A stretch of 64,000 nt of DNA from positions 23,579,001 to 23,643,000 of the forward strand of contig NC_092580.1 in NCBI RefSeq assembly GCF_037975245.1, in the 5' to 3' direction. Position 1 is the stretch's first letter; every line of letters begins with the position of its first letter. The notes under the pieces are model-generated. The model had not been told where the DNA came from. It saw only the letters and a list, made by a program, of their open reading frames with translations, and ran no database searches. The translations under genes and the position numbers were made by a program. Of this stretch, positions 11,501-21,841 are shown in pieces. Source of the stretch: Apostichopus japonicus. Its lineage: Eukaryota; Echinodermata; Holothuroidea; Aspidochirotida; Stichopodidae.

Positions 11501-13131
11501 AAAGCAGCAATGTCACTTGCCTCGTTTGGATGTATATATAAGAAGTATCCCTATTTCCATTTTTCTACATAACAAGTGTCTGTGTTTTTAATTGAAAAGC
11601 ACCTTGTTGCTGCAAATTAAGGAAGAAAAAGTGCACTCAAGAAGTGCTCTTTTGTTGAAAAGATTTCCCAAAACTGAAATTTTTGGTGCTTGGTATGTTT
11701 GAACACTCACTGTGGATCCATTTTGTAAGAATGTCTTGTGTGTTGTGTCTTGCTCCTGGATATCAAAATAACATGCCCCAGTGCAGTAACCCTCACAGTT
11801 TGCACTCCACCCATACTGTACCACATTCCCCCCCCCCTTTCAGCAGTTCAGATGACTTCCATCAATTGATGGTAACAACCAGTTTATGGTTTCACAAACC
11901 TTATAGGAAACTATGCTCAAGCAACTTGAGTGAATCTGGTGAATAGTGGTACCCGGCAACTGGATAAAAGACGGAACATCTCGGAAGTCATATTAAGTAT
12001 ATTAATTATTTTACGGGTGCACTCGTCCTGTGCTCCCAACAACAGTTTCCTTCTATGCATACTTGGTTCAGTAATTGCTGAGCAAATAGTGATTGATATA
12101 TGTCACTACATATATTTAGTCTTATCAAACTGAATGCCTTCCTAGCCACACAATATATAAACTAACTTCCACAGAACTAAGTATTTTACTTTTGCAGGCT
12201 TATATGATTATATCATGAAGAAGACTTTTACGATATGTGCAGTGTCTCTAGTACTTACTGTAGTGTATCTAGAACTTTTGATCTCATCTGCTAATAGAAA
12301 AATGCACACTAATTAATGCAAATCTAGCTGAAGCAGAGTGCTACTTATCCCGCTGCTGGGGTAAATGGGAAATGAATCAAGTTCTTCCCTCCGCTACCTT
12401 TCAATTAAGTTGTATTTACTGCCTTCATTTATCCTCAGGCAGTAACTTAAGGGGCAAAACATGTTCATATTTTTGTATTATACTGGCAGCTGTTAACAGT
12501 GGAATTCCAAATATTAGCAAAGTCAATTCTCATCACCGCAGTTTCAAATTGTGGATGTGGTTTACAGTATATTGTAGCTAGCTCCTGCAATATGCCAAAT
12601 GTGGTGTATTATTATCTAGCCTATACTATAGAATATTAACTGTGGAATTTCTTTGAAGAACTAAGAAGTCTTACAGTTGAGTTAGACTACCTGTTGTTAA
12701 TGTTAGTCACCAAAGTTTCAAAGAATGTAATGTGAAATACCCAATACTTTGAACCCTTATTTGACACTCCATCATTAACAAGGATATTCATATTTCTTCC
12801 TGATTGATTTTGACTGTATAGATGCCAGCGAAATCTCGCGTAACTACTGCTGTGTGGAACCCATCCTTCTAGGCCTAGGTGTTATTTTATGTCTGACGTC
12901 AGGATCCTAGACCTACTGTACGTCTTGGGATAACTACAGTAACCTACAGTAGACCTATGCCTAACGTTATGCCGAATGCCTATTTCTAAGTTTCAAACTT
13001 AGTGTACTCTTACTTAGTGTTACCGTAAGGACTAACTTAGTCACTCTAGGACTCTCACCAGGTTTGGAAACTAGCGAAACTGTGAACACTTTTCCAATAG
13101 TTACGGAAAAATTATAATTGTCTTCATCCAT
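5382..13131 (-). CDS. KLHDC10, kelch domain-containing protein 10 (complete, 7 exons)
   Basis: Minus-strand exons in transcript order: 13131-13059, 11199-11066, 9863-9624, 9014-8748, 7832-7718, 7195-7056, 5585-5382. They total 1173 nt, giving 390 residues, and every junction is GT/AG and in phase. The protein aligns from end to end with vertebrate KLHDC10. Six kelch-type blades are visible: YIYGGYNPD (exon 2), VLYGGTGYPFG (exon 3), LFVFGGTSGWDY and YVIGGGTS (exon 4), GGFNGRRIFDDIW (exon 6), LYCHGGVIT (exon 7). The C-terminus (VPSLVTIAWRRIL onward) matches the BC-box/Cul2-box region. Known for the family: a cullin-2 substrate receptor that recognises C-terminal degrons, including tails added during ribosome quality control. 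The N-terminus is shorter than the human one, which is 442 residues in total. The introns are full of repeats. Confidence 0.93.
5995..6268 (+). mobile_element. LINE 3' end (CR1/L2-like), truncated, in KLHDC10 intron 6
   Basis: Plus-strand translation near 6031 reads TRYGNRAFSVAAPPIWSKL, the conserved C-terminal tail of non-LTR reverse transcriptases (YG.RAFS.AAP..WN.LP type). It is followed by the usual LINE 3' sequence AAGCGCTTTGAAACG, GCTATATAAATG and an (ATT)n tail near 6241-6265. The element is antisense to KLHDC10 and heavily truncated at its 5' end. Confidence 0.75.
7056..7195 (-). CDS. KLHDC10 exon 6 (kelch blade 5)
   Basis: 140 nt, phase 1 to 0. It encodes GGFNGRRIFDDIWRLSIDTL and PEPVYFHSSAITP, the counterpart of vertebrate PEPVYFHCAAVTP. 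The donor is CCT/GTAAGG. An earlier GT (CATTC/GTCAGC) was discarded because it would drop the conserved SSAITP. Confidence 0.93.
7270..7460 (+). mobile_element. Possible LINE 3' tail in KLHDC10 intron 5
   Basis: A T-rich stretch leads into TTGTATTGAGGGCTCCTC, a short hairpin (AAGCAG...CTGAGCAGG) and an A-rich end with ATTAAAGATCAC. This resembles the 3' untranslated ends of CR1-type LINEs in other invertebrates. No coding remnant is visible, so the call is tentative. Confidence 0.35.
7718..7832 (-). CDS. KLHDC10 exon 5
   Basis: 115 nt in phase 0 to 1. The acceptor TTCTTCCACAG precedes IHVFNTKLYEW, and the exon ends RRCHGCCQLGN, matching vertebrate IHAYNLETNAW...RRCHSCVQI. The donor is ATA/GTAAGT. 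Confidence 0.92.
8356..8715 (+). mobile_element. TTAA-flanked MITE, copy 1 (360 bp)
   Basis: TTAA direct repeats flank it (8352-8355 and 8716-8719). Its ends are inverted: AGGTGTGAAGACTCG at the left, CGAGTCTTCAATGCCT at the right. A second copy in the same orientation is at 50519-50879 and also has TTAA on both sides. The TTAA target is typical of piggyBac-type cut-and-paste transposons, so a non-autonomous piggyBac-like element is likely, although the ends do not begin with the classical CCC. It lies in KLHDC10 intron 4, 32 bp from the exon 4 donor. Confidence 0.85.
8748..9014 (-). CDS. KLHDC10 exon 4 (kelch blades 3-4)
   Basis: 89 codons, phase 0 at both ends, acceptor TTCGCAG and donor ACA/GTGAGT. 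It encodes LFVFGGTSGWDY, RYRHEM and YVIGGGTS, all diagnostic of KLHDC10. A TTAA MITE ends 32 bp beyond the donor in the following intron. Confidence 0.94.
9624..9863 (-). CDS. KLHDC10 exon 3 (kelch blade 2)
   Basis: Exactly 80 codons in phase 0. It begins at an in-frame ATG that is internal (MWKFNFDDQSW) and ends STYGQ at donor CAA/GTAAGTC. It carries LASMSMV and VLYGGTGYPFG, matching the vertebrate LASMS...FGGTGIPFG block. Confidence 0.94.
10861..11093 (-). repeat. 50-bp tandem array copying the exon 2 splice donor
   Basis: The unit on the minus strand runs from TTACCTTATAATCCATTG through TTCAAAGAG and the donor GTAAGTACTGCAG. Donor-like copies fall at exactly 50-bp spacing (plus-strand landmarks 11061, 11011, 10961, 10911, 10861). 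The donors, in order from the exon, read GTAAGT, GTGAGC, GTAAAT, GTAGAG and GTAAAG, so they weaken with distance. Reading on past the first donor meets a TGA soon after the second, so only the first gives a full protein. Confidence 0.9.
11066..11199 (-). CDS. KLHDC10 exon 2 (kelch blade 1)
   Basis: The acceptor follows a pyrimidine tract (TTTCTTGTATCTAG). The exon encodes MPSARSGHAAVANNKNLYIY and then GGYNPD, and ends PLFKE at the strong donor GAG/GTAAGTAC. The last 28 bases and the donor are the first unit of the 50-bp array at 10861-11093. Confidence 0.93.
13059..13131 (-). CDS. KLHDC10 exon 1 (start codon)
   Basis: The reading starts MDEDNYNFSVTIGKVF and runs 24 codons plus one base before the donor CCTG/GTGAGA. 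Phase 1 matches exon 2 exactly, giving SKP-D-KPHKG across the junction. A second in-register ATG is absent; an overlapping ATG lies in another frame. The sequence has no similarity to the glycine-rich vertebrate N-terminus, so this exon is inferred from signals and phase, not homology. Confidence 0.65.
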
Positions 13132-14426
13132 CCTTGTGGTAGATCTGCATTTCTTGTTATCTTACATTTAGTGGCAATAAAAATGACTAATTTCTTAGCC
13201 TGGGCCTAACGGACGATATCACTGGGCTAGTCATCGGCGTACACATATCAAATTCGATGTAGTAACAGCTGTAATACCATCAGTGTGCTGATCATACGCA
13301 TACCAGTTACACGACATAAAACGACTAATCATGGTTGAGTCTTCCATCGCTTACATGTGTTGTCATCTCTTCTTTCATGTCATGTCGAGCACTACAAGAG
13401 ATAATACCCTGATGCCTAACTTTCGGACTAAAAGTTAAAATCGCCAGTATATCCGCTTCAAAGACTTGGAAGGTCAATCGACTTCAAATATTGACACATT
13501 CTTTGGTCCCGAATTTGTGGGGCCAAATATTGTTGGAACTATTTGAGCCCATATTTTGGGGGATAAATGTTTAGGGGCAAATAGATCTTGTATTACCAAT
13601 CGTATGAATACTGTTCTTTCAAATGGATTTTGGGGACCTAGATGACCTCATGTCTGCAATGTAAAGAAATTATGGGCTCAAATGGTCCCAAAAAATTTCC
13701 CTACAAAGATGTGTCCCAAAATGCATTTGAGATGGAAATAACATTGGAACCACCCAGCCCAAACATGGGCCCGGAATATTTTGGGGCCCAAATGGTCCCA
13801 AAAATGAGGGCTACATGTACCAGCTATTAACCAACAACTGTATACTAAGTTTGGCTACAATCCAACTTAAGGTTGCAGAGTTATTGCAATGTAAAGATTT
13901 TTATGTTTGACCCCATAACCTCATTAATATTCATAAGGTCAGCGCCAAAAACACCCAGTTGGGACAATTTTTTTCGATACTGTACTGCCATGTCCTTCTT
14001 CAGAGAACTCGTATTGTCAGTGTGAGCAGTATGAACATCATGTTTATATCAGATAAAGGTTAGGAACTGTTTGTACTGTTAATACGAGTGCTTTGAAACA
14101 TGACATGTGAAGACATTAGGAAATTGTCCCATGCCGAAAACGATAGGGCACACCTTCTCACTATAATACATCTTCAAAGCAAGTATGACGAATATCCATC
14201 ACTCGTTGTTGAGTTATCGCGGACCCAAGCAAGTGACACAGACGCGCACACACACGCACACACGCCAACCTGACTGCATATAGGTTCCTTTGCTTAAAGC
14301 AAGGAACCCCAAAAGCCTTTACCAGTTACTATCTGACTCAACCCAAATGATGAATTTATCATATGCAGTGGCCAGTTCTGTACTCATGAGTAATTGAAAC
14401 ATTAGCAAGTGTGTTCAAACGCCCAT
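13132..14426. promoter_or_regulatory. Upstream region of KLHDC10, with a local inverted-repeat patch
   Basis: This is the region 5' of the KLHDC10 start codon, so a promoter should lie here, but I see no clear TATA box or initiator and none is claimed. At 13500-13810, short motifs such as GGGGCCAAAT and TGGTCCCAAAA recur in both orientations, suggesting a decayed fold-back repeat. The 62-codon open frame at 13642-13830 is made of these motifs. No gene is recognised. Confidence 0.3.
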
Positions 14427-15306
14427 ATGGAAAGCCATTTTAACATTTAATCGGGAATTTTAGATATCTGAAATTGTTTCTTATTTCAGATATCTGAAAT
14501 TGAATTCGAGATATCTTAAATAGATTTCGAGATATCTGAAATTCTAATTCAGATATCTGAAATTGAATTCGAGATATCTGAAATTGAATTCGAGATATCT
14601 AAAATAGATTTTGAGATATCTGAAATTCTAATTCAGATATCTGAAATTCAATTCGAGATATCTGAAATTGAATTCAAGATATCTGCAATTCTAATTCGAG
14701 GTATCTGAAATTGAATTCGAGATATCTGCAATTGAATTCCAGATATCTGAAATGCATATGCATAAATTTCCGATTAAATGTTAAAATGGCACATATGGAA
14801 AGCCATTTTAACATTTAATCGGGAAATTTCAGATATCTGTAATTGAATTCGAGATATCTGAAATTGAATTCGAGATATCTTAAATTCTATTTCAGATATC
14901 TGAAATTGAATTCGAGATATCTGAAATTGAATTCGAGATATCTGAAAATGAATTCGAGATATCTGAAATTTTATTTCAGATATCTGAAATTGAATTCGAG
15001 ATATCTGAAATTGAATTCGAGATATCCAAAATTCTATTTCAGATATCTGAAATTGAATTCGAGATATCCGAAATTGAATTCGAGATATCTGAAATTGAAT
15101 TCGAGATATCTCTAATTCAATTTCACATATCTGAAATTCCCTGGTATTTCGAGATATCTGAAATTGATTTTAAGATATCTGCAATTATTTGTAGATATCT
15201 TAAATAAATTGGAGATATCTGTAATTTAATTTGAGATATCTGAAATTATTTCGAGATATCTGAAATTCCTTATTAAATGTTAAAACGGCTTTCCATACGC
15301 CCAGAC
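14427..15306 (+). repeat. Fold-back element with GATATC/GAATTC satellite interior
   Basis: The ends are inverted: TATGGAAAGCCATTTTAAC at 14436 and, reversed, near 15270-15298 (GTTAAAACGGCTTTCCATA). A third terminal copy lies at about 14789-14825. The interior is an array of about 21-bp units built on GAGATATCTGAAATTGAATT, so almost every unit holds GATATC and GAATTC palindromes. ACGCCCA directly flanks both outer ends (14428 and 15297 areas), a possible 6-7-bp target duplication. It looks like two palindromic elements joined head to tail. The open frame at 14843-15115 is only this repeat read through. Confidence 0.85.
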
Positions 15307-15421
15307 GAAATGCAAAAGAAATCAAAGTCTACTTTATTTTAGCGGATTTTTCTGCCGCCAAGTATATTTTCAGTAGGATGAAATACACACAAACATCAAA
15401 TAGATTAAGGTCCTGAAGATG

Positions 15422-15926
15422 TTAAAAAATCTGCATAGACTTAGGGTTATTGATATGCAAGTAACTGAAGCTATCCAAATCAGTATTAAGCACAACATTC
15501 CAGTCACCGACTACAATACAATGTGAGGTATTGAAATCCTCAATTATGCTTTGTACCTGATTGAAGAATACATGTGTATCAGTAAATATTAGGGTCGTAA
15601 AGAACAACCTGCGTGATTGAATAATTACACGTTTCAATAACAACAGCAATTGAATTGCCATCTGAATTTCAATGAACATGACTGATATTTAATTTAAAAT
15701 TATCATATTAAAATTATGGCAACACCTCTAGAATTAATAGTGAGAGCGGCAATAAAACAATTTCTACCTCACTCGGGGAAATTGTATCAATCATACTGGA
15801 ATCCCAATGAACATCTTGAAGGCAATAAACATAACAGCCTCTTGCTTGTAAATAATCGAACGAATAATCATACTTATTGAGAGTGTGCTCAATAGATTCC
15901 CTATATGTAGTAGTGCATTCGTGCAT
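15422..15926 (-). pseudogene. LINE endonuclease-domain relic
   Basis: Minus-strand frames at 15926-15714 and 15679-15422 read YLQARGCYVYCLQDVHW and then IVVGDWNVVLNTDLDSF. These match two hallmark blocks of the apurinic-type endonuclease of LINE retrotransposons (LQE.H-type and GDFN.VLN.-type). In the family these hold the catalytic Glu and the Asp/Asn pair; here the Glu is replaced by Asp. The frames are split and no reverse transcriptase follows, so it is dead. Confidence 0.7.
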
Positions 15927-15959
15927 TCCCTATACGTATAGTGTCCCTAGCTCTCTTTG

Positions 15960-16859
15960 ATAGCCTACACATAGTTGAGGCTCAACTCAACTGTTGAGCC
16001 AACATTGACAAATGATTGGTCAAACCTTGAAAATCGTTGGCGTTTGGCGCCATCTTTGGTCCAAGATAACGTAACAAATTGTGGGACTTATTAAATTTAA
16101 TCAACATTTTCTCGACGTTTGATATTCAACCGCAATTGGGATACACGTTTTTGCAGGGGCAACATTGATGGAATGTCACCGTAACAATTGTTGAAATCAT
16201 CACATACACAATATTGGTAATATCTAGTATAATATCCCCGAAAATAAGCGGCTATAGTGGAACTGGCTCAACAAAGACATCTTGTGAAAGAAGAGGCATG
16301 CGAGTAGGTTGGAGGAACGCGGCTCGAACTTGTTCATTAATAATGCTCATCAGATTTATTTTATTTTCGCTAGTCATATGATCATGACGTCATGTAGTGC
16401 TTATGTCAATTTGAAGCTGAAAGCCGACGGCTATTAAAAGTTGTTTAGGAAACAATCTCAGAAAATGACTTCTTAAGATAAGATCTGCACTTAGGAAAGT
16501 ACGGATAACACTATAAATATATACACCAATCTCCCAATTCTGATCGCAATCATTCCTGTTACATCTAATGGTTACGTATGATACCACCAAAAATTTGTAA
16601 AGTGAATACGAAAGGCACCAATCAAGGCAATAGAAGTTCATTCATGTATATATTCAAGTTGAGCACGTAAATCAAATTTTGACTGCAGTGTTACAAAATC
16701 ACGTGCGCCCATTTTCACTATAAGCATGTGAACAGGGTTCGTTGCCATGACGACTTTGTGCACAAGGAAACCCTCACAATTCCATGATCTTTACCAATAA
16801 TGGAGAAGTGGGCATTTCAGTAATATATACCTTATATACTGCTACTAATCGACAACAAC
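15960..16859. other. Intergenic DNA, nothing recognised
   Basis: No gene, splice-flanked open frame or repeat family recognised. The 83-codon minus frame at 16390-16641 has no motif and ordinary composition. Confidence 0.4.
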
Positions 16860-16867
16860 CATGGTCA

Positions 16868-17516
16868 CAAGGGCGGCGGAAGCACTTTTAATCTAGGGGG
16901 GGGGGGCACCGACATCAAAGGGCACTTTGCAGAAATTCGATTGGACTGATGCAGCCTTATATTTAGTACCCTTTATAACTCTTATTGTATTATCTTATTT
17001 GCGTATACACATCACTCCACCAACGCCCCCCCCCCCCCCCACTTCCAAGGAAAATATGCTTACTAGCACTGCAATATCCAATGTGCAAATCGGAAAACAG
17101 GGAACAAGTTTTCTTTTAAGACAAAATGAGGTGAAATCATGCTAGTTGTAATATAGGAATCTTCCGAATTAGAGTTTATTCCTTGTTAATATCTTAACAA
17201 TTTTTTTTCCATTCGAAATAGCTTTGAGTTTGACCCACAGAAATTCATTAAAAGTCAGGGGCGTAGCCAGGATTTGCAAAGTTATATGCACGACTATCTG
17301 AGCGGAGCGCCACCATCGGTTGGCGCGGAGCGTACAAGTTTTACAAACCCCTCAGATGGCCGGAAACGGCCCTTCCCGAGTGTTCATTCTGGTTCCCTGG
17401 CCTCTTGCTAACTTGAGACACCTCAATATTTATGTAGAAAAAGGGCACATTTTTAACCTGAGGAAAAGTGAGGGGGCACGTGCCCCCTGTGCCCCCCCCC
17501 GGTTCCGCCGCCCTTG
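16868..17516 (+). mobile_element. hAT-like non-autonomous DNA transposon, 649 bp
   Basis: Terminal inverted repeats CAAGGGCGGCGGAA and TTCCGCCGCCCTTG are exact complements over 14 bp. Perfect 8-bp duplications CATGGTCA flank them at 16860-16867 and 17517-17524. G-runs (near 16895) and C-runs (near 17492) lie inside the ends. A second hAT-like terminus, CAGGGGCGTAGCCAGG, begins at about 17257, so the element seems to contain another. The shared module AGCGGAGCGCCACC is at 17295-17336. No transposase is seen. Confidence 0.9.
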
Positions 17517-17963
17517 CATGGTCACTTAAATTAGAACAAGAATTTGAAAATGAATATATGACTCTTACAGCAGTCATCATACTTTAAACGGCTAACCCTA
17601 ACCTTACTCCAGAAAGTGGTCCAGTGGATCACAGTTATGTTCTGTGATTTCATCGCGGCAAATATATCTCAATTGCTTTAATTTGACTGTCGTTATCTCC
17701 TTGTTGGTGTAGTCTTGAAACCTGATACATTTAATTTTTTTTACAGAAACAGTTTTTTTGGCTCTGTGGATCAACATTTGTTGCCCTGACGACTTCATTG
17801 ATTCAGCCTTTTGTCACGTGCATTAACAAAATATCGCAACACTTAAAAGGTTCATTATTTTGCGATACAAACTGCAATTAGGATATTATTTGACCTTAAG
17901 ATGCAGACAATTTCGATCAAGATCGGTAAGCAATCAGTTTTAGCCAACAATAATGAAACTATT

Positions 17964-18915
17964 TCACATCTGGAAATAGCTACCTGCTGTTGATCCAAGA
18001 ATTAAGAAGGCCCCTATCAAGTGAAATATTTTGATATTTTCATGGAAATAAATATGACTAGCGAAATATGATATAGGCACCGATAATGTAGACAATATTG
18101 ATATGTTATTGGCTGATTCATATTTCAAACCAAGCATTGCAAACTGATTTGCACCAATTGAAGACAATATGTAAATAAGCAACCAAATCAATCCATACGT
18201 CATCGAAGGAGTAGTCCAAGTAATTCGGCGAACAAGTGAAAGCATTAAACTGATCGGGACACCGACGATTCCAGACATCACAGTCATCAGCGATGTATCG
18301 ATTTTATCTTGCAGACTAGTTTTTCTAGCCACTATTCTGCTCGACGTCATCGCTAACATTGAGAACAAGGCCAATAAAACCCCGTAAAAATCACGGAGTG
18401 CCTCGTCGACCTGAGAAGATGTAAACAGTCCATGTGGATCAGACACGAGAATAATTCCGACCACATTTACCAGGAACAATCCCAGCATGCAACGTGTCAC
18501 TGTTTCTCGTAGTAAAACGTATGCCATTATCGCGGTGGGAATGGTGAGGTTTAGCGCAACTGAATTGACGTTGCCAATGTTAGTGAAACTTAAAGCGATG
18601 TATGCAACATATATTCCAGTGACGTTGGTTATTCCGTATAGATTGTACAGTAACATGTCTTTAGCGTCATAACGGTGGCTTTCTCCCCAAGATACAGTAG
18701 AAAGCATCATAAACATTCCGACACTCCGTAAGAAGATGATCTGTTCGGTAGGCATGGTATCCATCAGTATACGTGCAGCGATTAGTTGCAAAGCTAGCGT
18801 TATTCCTGATAATACTCCGTACAGCAATCCAACTCGAAATGTCATTCGCTGGGAGATATCCCTGAATGCTGAGAGGAATCCATTTGCTAGCTTTAATAGA
18901 TCACTGCCATCATCC
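17964..18915 (-). CDS. SLC35G-like transporter, main exon
   Basis: The acceptor CGATTCAATTGCAG precedes DDGSDLLKLANGF. The open frame continues further upstream in intron sequence (a cysteine- and tyrosine-rich stretch up to 18974) that does not look like protein. All transmembrane segments lie in this single exon. A splice phase of 2 is needed from the upstream exon. Confidence 0.8.
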
Positions 18916-19535
18916 CTGCAATTGAATCGGGAATAATAGTAACAATAACAATAACACAACATACACAATAACAAAAGTGATAAATAAACTGAATTTAGTT
19001 GTCAAGCTACGTTAAATGAGGCACAACTCCAACTCTCATCATTGGCCTATATGACAGAGATAAATATGAACTAAACCTAAATCTACGTTCACATATGAAA
19101 CTGAAAACTTAAAGAAGTCTTAAATATGAGACATCAACGAATCACTTGTGCTTCAATTCTTAGGTTTTTTTTTTTTTTTGGACAATGTTTAGCCTATTTC
19201 CTATAACGGAGCCTCAAATGTTTAACTTACAGATGACTGCATTAGTGATCTTTGTAAGTATGGGAAAGTAAAGTAAAAAGAAGAGTGTGTTTGGCTTATC
19301 CTAACATATACAGATAAACTGAAGAGTACGAATGGCCCTGTCTGGCCTACGACGTGGAATGCTTCATTTGTTATCTCATGTATGTACCCTCAGTGACTGA
19401 TCAGGTTTCTCGTCTAATTCATTAGGTTTATCATTGTGTGATAGAAATATATATACTGAACGTGGAATCAGGATAAATACTTAATGCCAAACAATAGCAG
19501 GAAACATCATAAGGTATGCAATTTGCTATATATAA

Positions 19536-19630
<95 letters not shown>

Positions 19631-19796
19631 ATATTAGTTATATATAGTAAATGATGCGAATATATAACAACATGAAAGATAATACTTGCGTATTATTCTC
19701 ATCTAACAGTCCATCATTTTCCTTCTGTGCTGGTTGGTACATCTCGATATTATCCTCATTCTGAGTTTCCAATATGTCAGGTATCTGTGACGCCAT
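17964..19796 (-). CDS. EamA/DMT-family transporter, SLC35G-like
   Basis: Two exons on the minus strand: 19796-19708 (tentative) and 18915-17964. Together they give 346 residues with a TGA stop at 17964. About ten hydrophobic segments form two EamA repeats. The first includes GVLSGITLALQLIAARILMD and a loop EQIIFLRSVGMFM; NLTIPTAIMAYVLLRETVT and ANNISILSTLSVPISYFASH are the paired conserved helices, each followed by an acidic residue typical of the drug/metabolite transporter fold. The closest group I recognise is SLC35G. The substrate cannot be deduced. The polytopic membrane location is clear from hydropathy. Confidence 0.75.
19526..19647. repeat. (AT)n block inside a perfect 15-bp inverted repeat
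   Basis: The arms CTATATATAACTAAT (19526-19540) and ATTAGTTATATATAG (19633-19647) are exact complements and enclose about 90 bp of alternating AT with one T insertion. The whole 122 bp can extrude as a cruciform. It lies in the putative single intron of the transporter gene. Confidence 0.9.
19708..19796 (-). CDS. SLC35G-like transporter, candidate exon 1
   Basis: An ATG at 19794-19796 opens MASQIPDILETQNEDNIEM, a hydrophilic acidic stretch suited to the cytoplasmic N-terminus of this family. A GT at GGACT/GTTAGA leaves two bases and is phase-compatible, giving KENDGL-DDGSDLL. The donor is poor at +3. A second GT (CAA/GTATTA) is out of phase with the next exon. Confidence 0.4.
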
Positions 19797-19799
19797 ATT

Positions 19800-21833
19800 G
19801 ATTGATAACTAGCAATAGTAGAAACACACTACAGGCTTTGGACTTGGTTAATATAGATACCAGGATATCGTGCTTTGCGGTCTGTATCATAAAATAATAA
19901 TAAAAAATATGTCCGAGCTGGCTCGGATGTAATGTGAAAGTTATCATATGAACGTACCTTAATAGTATAGTAACTCCCGCAAACTGCGATATAGGGAGCT
20001 GCACGTTTATAACATTATAGTCTGAACGGCGAACACAAGAGGTTTTTCTTTCAAGCCGGTTGTCACCGTTTCATATTTTAGTAAAATTAAAAGTTCGAAA
20101 AGATGATTTGAAGCCTTCAGAATTTCCAAATACGTGCAGCGCAAACAACAGCACTGCATACTCAATATATGCACCACTGGCTTAGTACAGTATTCTAATA
20201 TATATAATCTCTTTTATATAGGCTTGCATGCATAAATTAAGTTATATGCTTGTAGTCAACAAAATGCAATAATTTATGATTGGTTACAGTTGAGGATGGG
20301 GTAAAGTCCCGGATGCTGTAGCTTTTTTAGAAAACCAAAATATTATCAGAATGAGGATTAATTCTAAAATTATTTGAAGTGTTTCTCGATCAGTTAATGG
20401 GAGAGAGGAGTTCAAATTCTCTGGATTGCAGTCCTATCCGTGGTCCAGGAGGAAAATTCTAGACTGAATCTCTAGCGTTTGATAATGTTCGTTGTTCTCT
20501 TGCAATGACGTTAAAAACCCTATACATACCATGGTCTTTATCATTATCAACGTCATTATGTCAGAGAGATGAATTACAGTTCTCTGGGATATATTCCAAG
20601 CCCTGAGGAGGATCTTGGGGATTTGACTGCTGTGTCCGACGTTTGCAGATATTTGTTGTTCACTTGCAGCGATCTCAGCAATACATTTCTGAGATAAAGT
20701 CAATTCCAGCGGTCCCAGCGAGGATCCGGGGAGAAACCAGCATATGTTAGTCTAATATTATCCAAATTTGGGGAATGTAGACGTTATGGAGTAAACAGTT
20801 TGCCTACTAACACTTACTGTCATGGGTTGTAAGATCACGCTGAACTCGGCTTCAATTTTTCGATTTTGGAATGGCTACTGAATTTCACTGTGGGGACTGT
20901 GAGACACCCCCACACCGTGCCCCGTATGTACGTCCCTTATGCTTATGAAAGTAACACTATAGTTAATATCCACAAGTGGATTATTTCATCATTTAGGTTT
21001 ACATGCCACATATGCCTGCCTATATATGCCCAGTGGTGTATCTATAAATGGAAGTTAATGGTGGTATGGATTGACATAAGTTATCCTCATTTTGGATGGC
21101 GGCATGCCGGGATCTGTATAAGTAAACTAAGAATGTAAATAACCTTCTTCTTTTCTACATTTTCTGCCTCGCTACGTCAGAATGTTATGCTGATCACAAG
21201 CTTTGATATACAGTATAAAAATAAAATCCATCACGACGTTTTTGAAGTAAAGAAAAAAAAACCTCAAGTGATCATATTTTGGGTCAAGTTCAGAACCGTT
21301 TTTTTTTGTCGATTATTTTTATAAGGTAGAATAAAATTAAGTAATATCAGACCATGATGTAGAACTTGATATATAGTTGCTAGGAAATACACATAATTAG
21401 CTATATAGAGGCCAAACACTAATACTTATAAAGAAATATATACTTACAGAAATAACAGCAACATCAATAATCCACAGCTCTAGTGTAGTTTTTTCACTCA
21501 CTAACATAATAAGAAGTCCTATCAAGATGTTGATTCACGATTAAAATTCTTAATGACATTCAATTAAACAGCAGCATGTCTCGGCATATCGCTTATGCAT
21601 TAAAATGTTATCAGCCTTTGACAACAAACTTGCATGTACACACCTCTGTATTGTATACTCGTGTTCTGGTCAGGAACAGAAGCCAATCGACCTTCTCCAC
21701 TGTGTGTGTCTATATATTGCTTTTTATAGATATTTGACTTTGTCATTTAAATTTGCACGCGAACCAAACAGACATCTGACGTATGCCATTTTCAGTTGGT
21801 TCATATACCGTATACTGCTACTAAATAACAAGA
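19800..21833. other. Upstream of the transporter; degenerate roughly 150-bp repeat at 20400-20720
   Basis: No gene recognised. At 20400-20720 two diverged units about 158 bp apart share CTCTGG, CCAAG/GTCC, AGGAGGA and GTTGTTC(T/A)CTTGCA landmarks, with a partial third start near 20706. The open minus frame 20434-20703 spans these units and may be a by-product. The 20866-21138 plus frame has no motif. Confidence 0.4.
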
Positions 21834-21841
21834 AGTATGGA

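Noticed and set aside
14843-15115. 90-codon plus frame made of repeated NSRYLKL
   Set aside because: It is the GATATC/GAATTC satellite read in one frame; the 21-bp period keeps it open. No start context, splice signal or protein family.
16890-17040. Long G- and C-runs as regulatory quadruplex sites
   Set aside because: They recur at equivalent positions inside several hAT-like elements, so element structure explains them better than local gene regulation.
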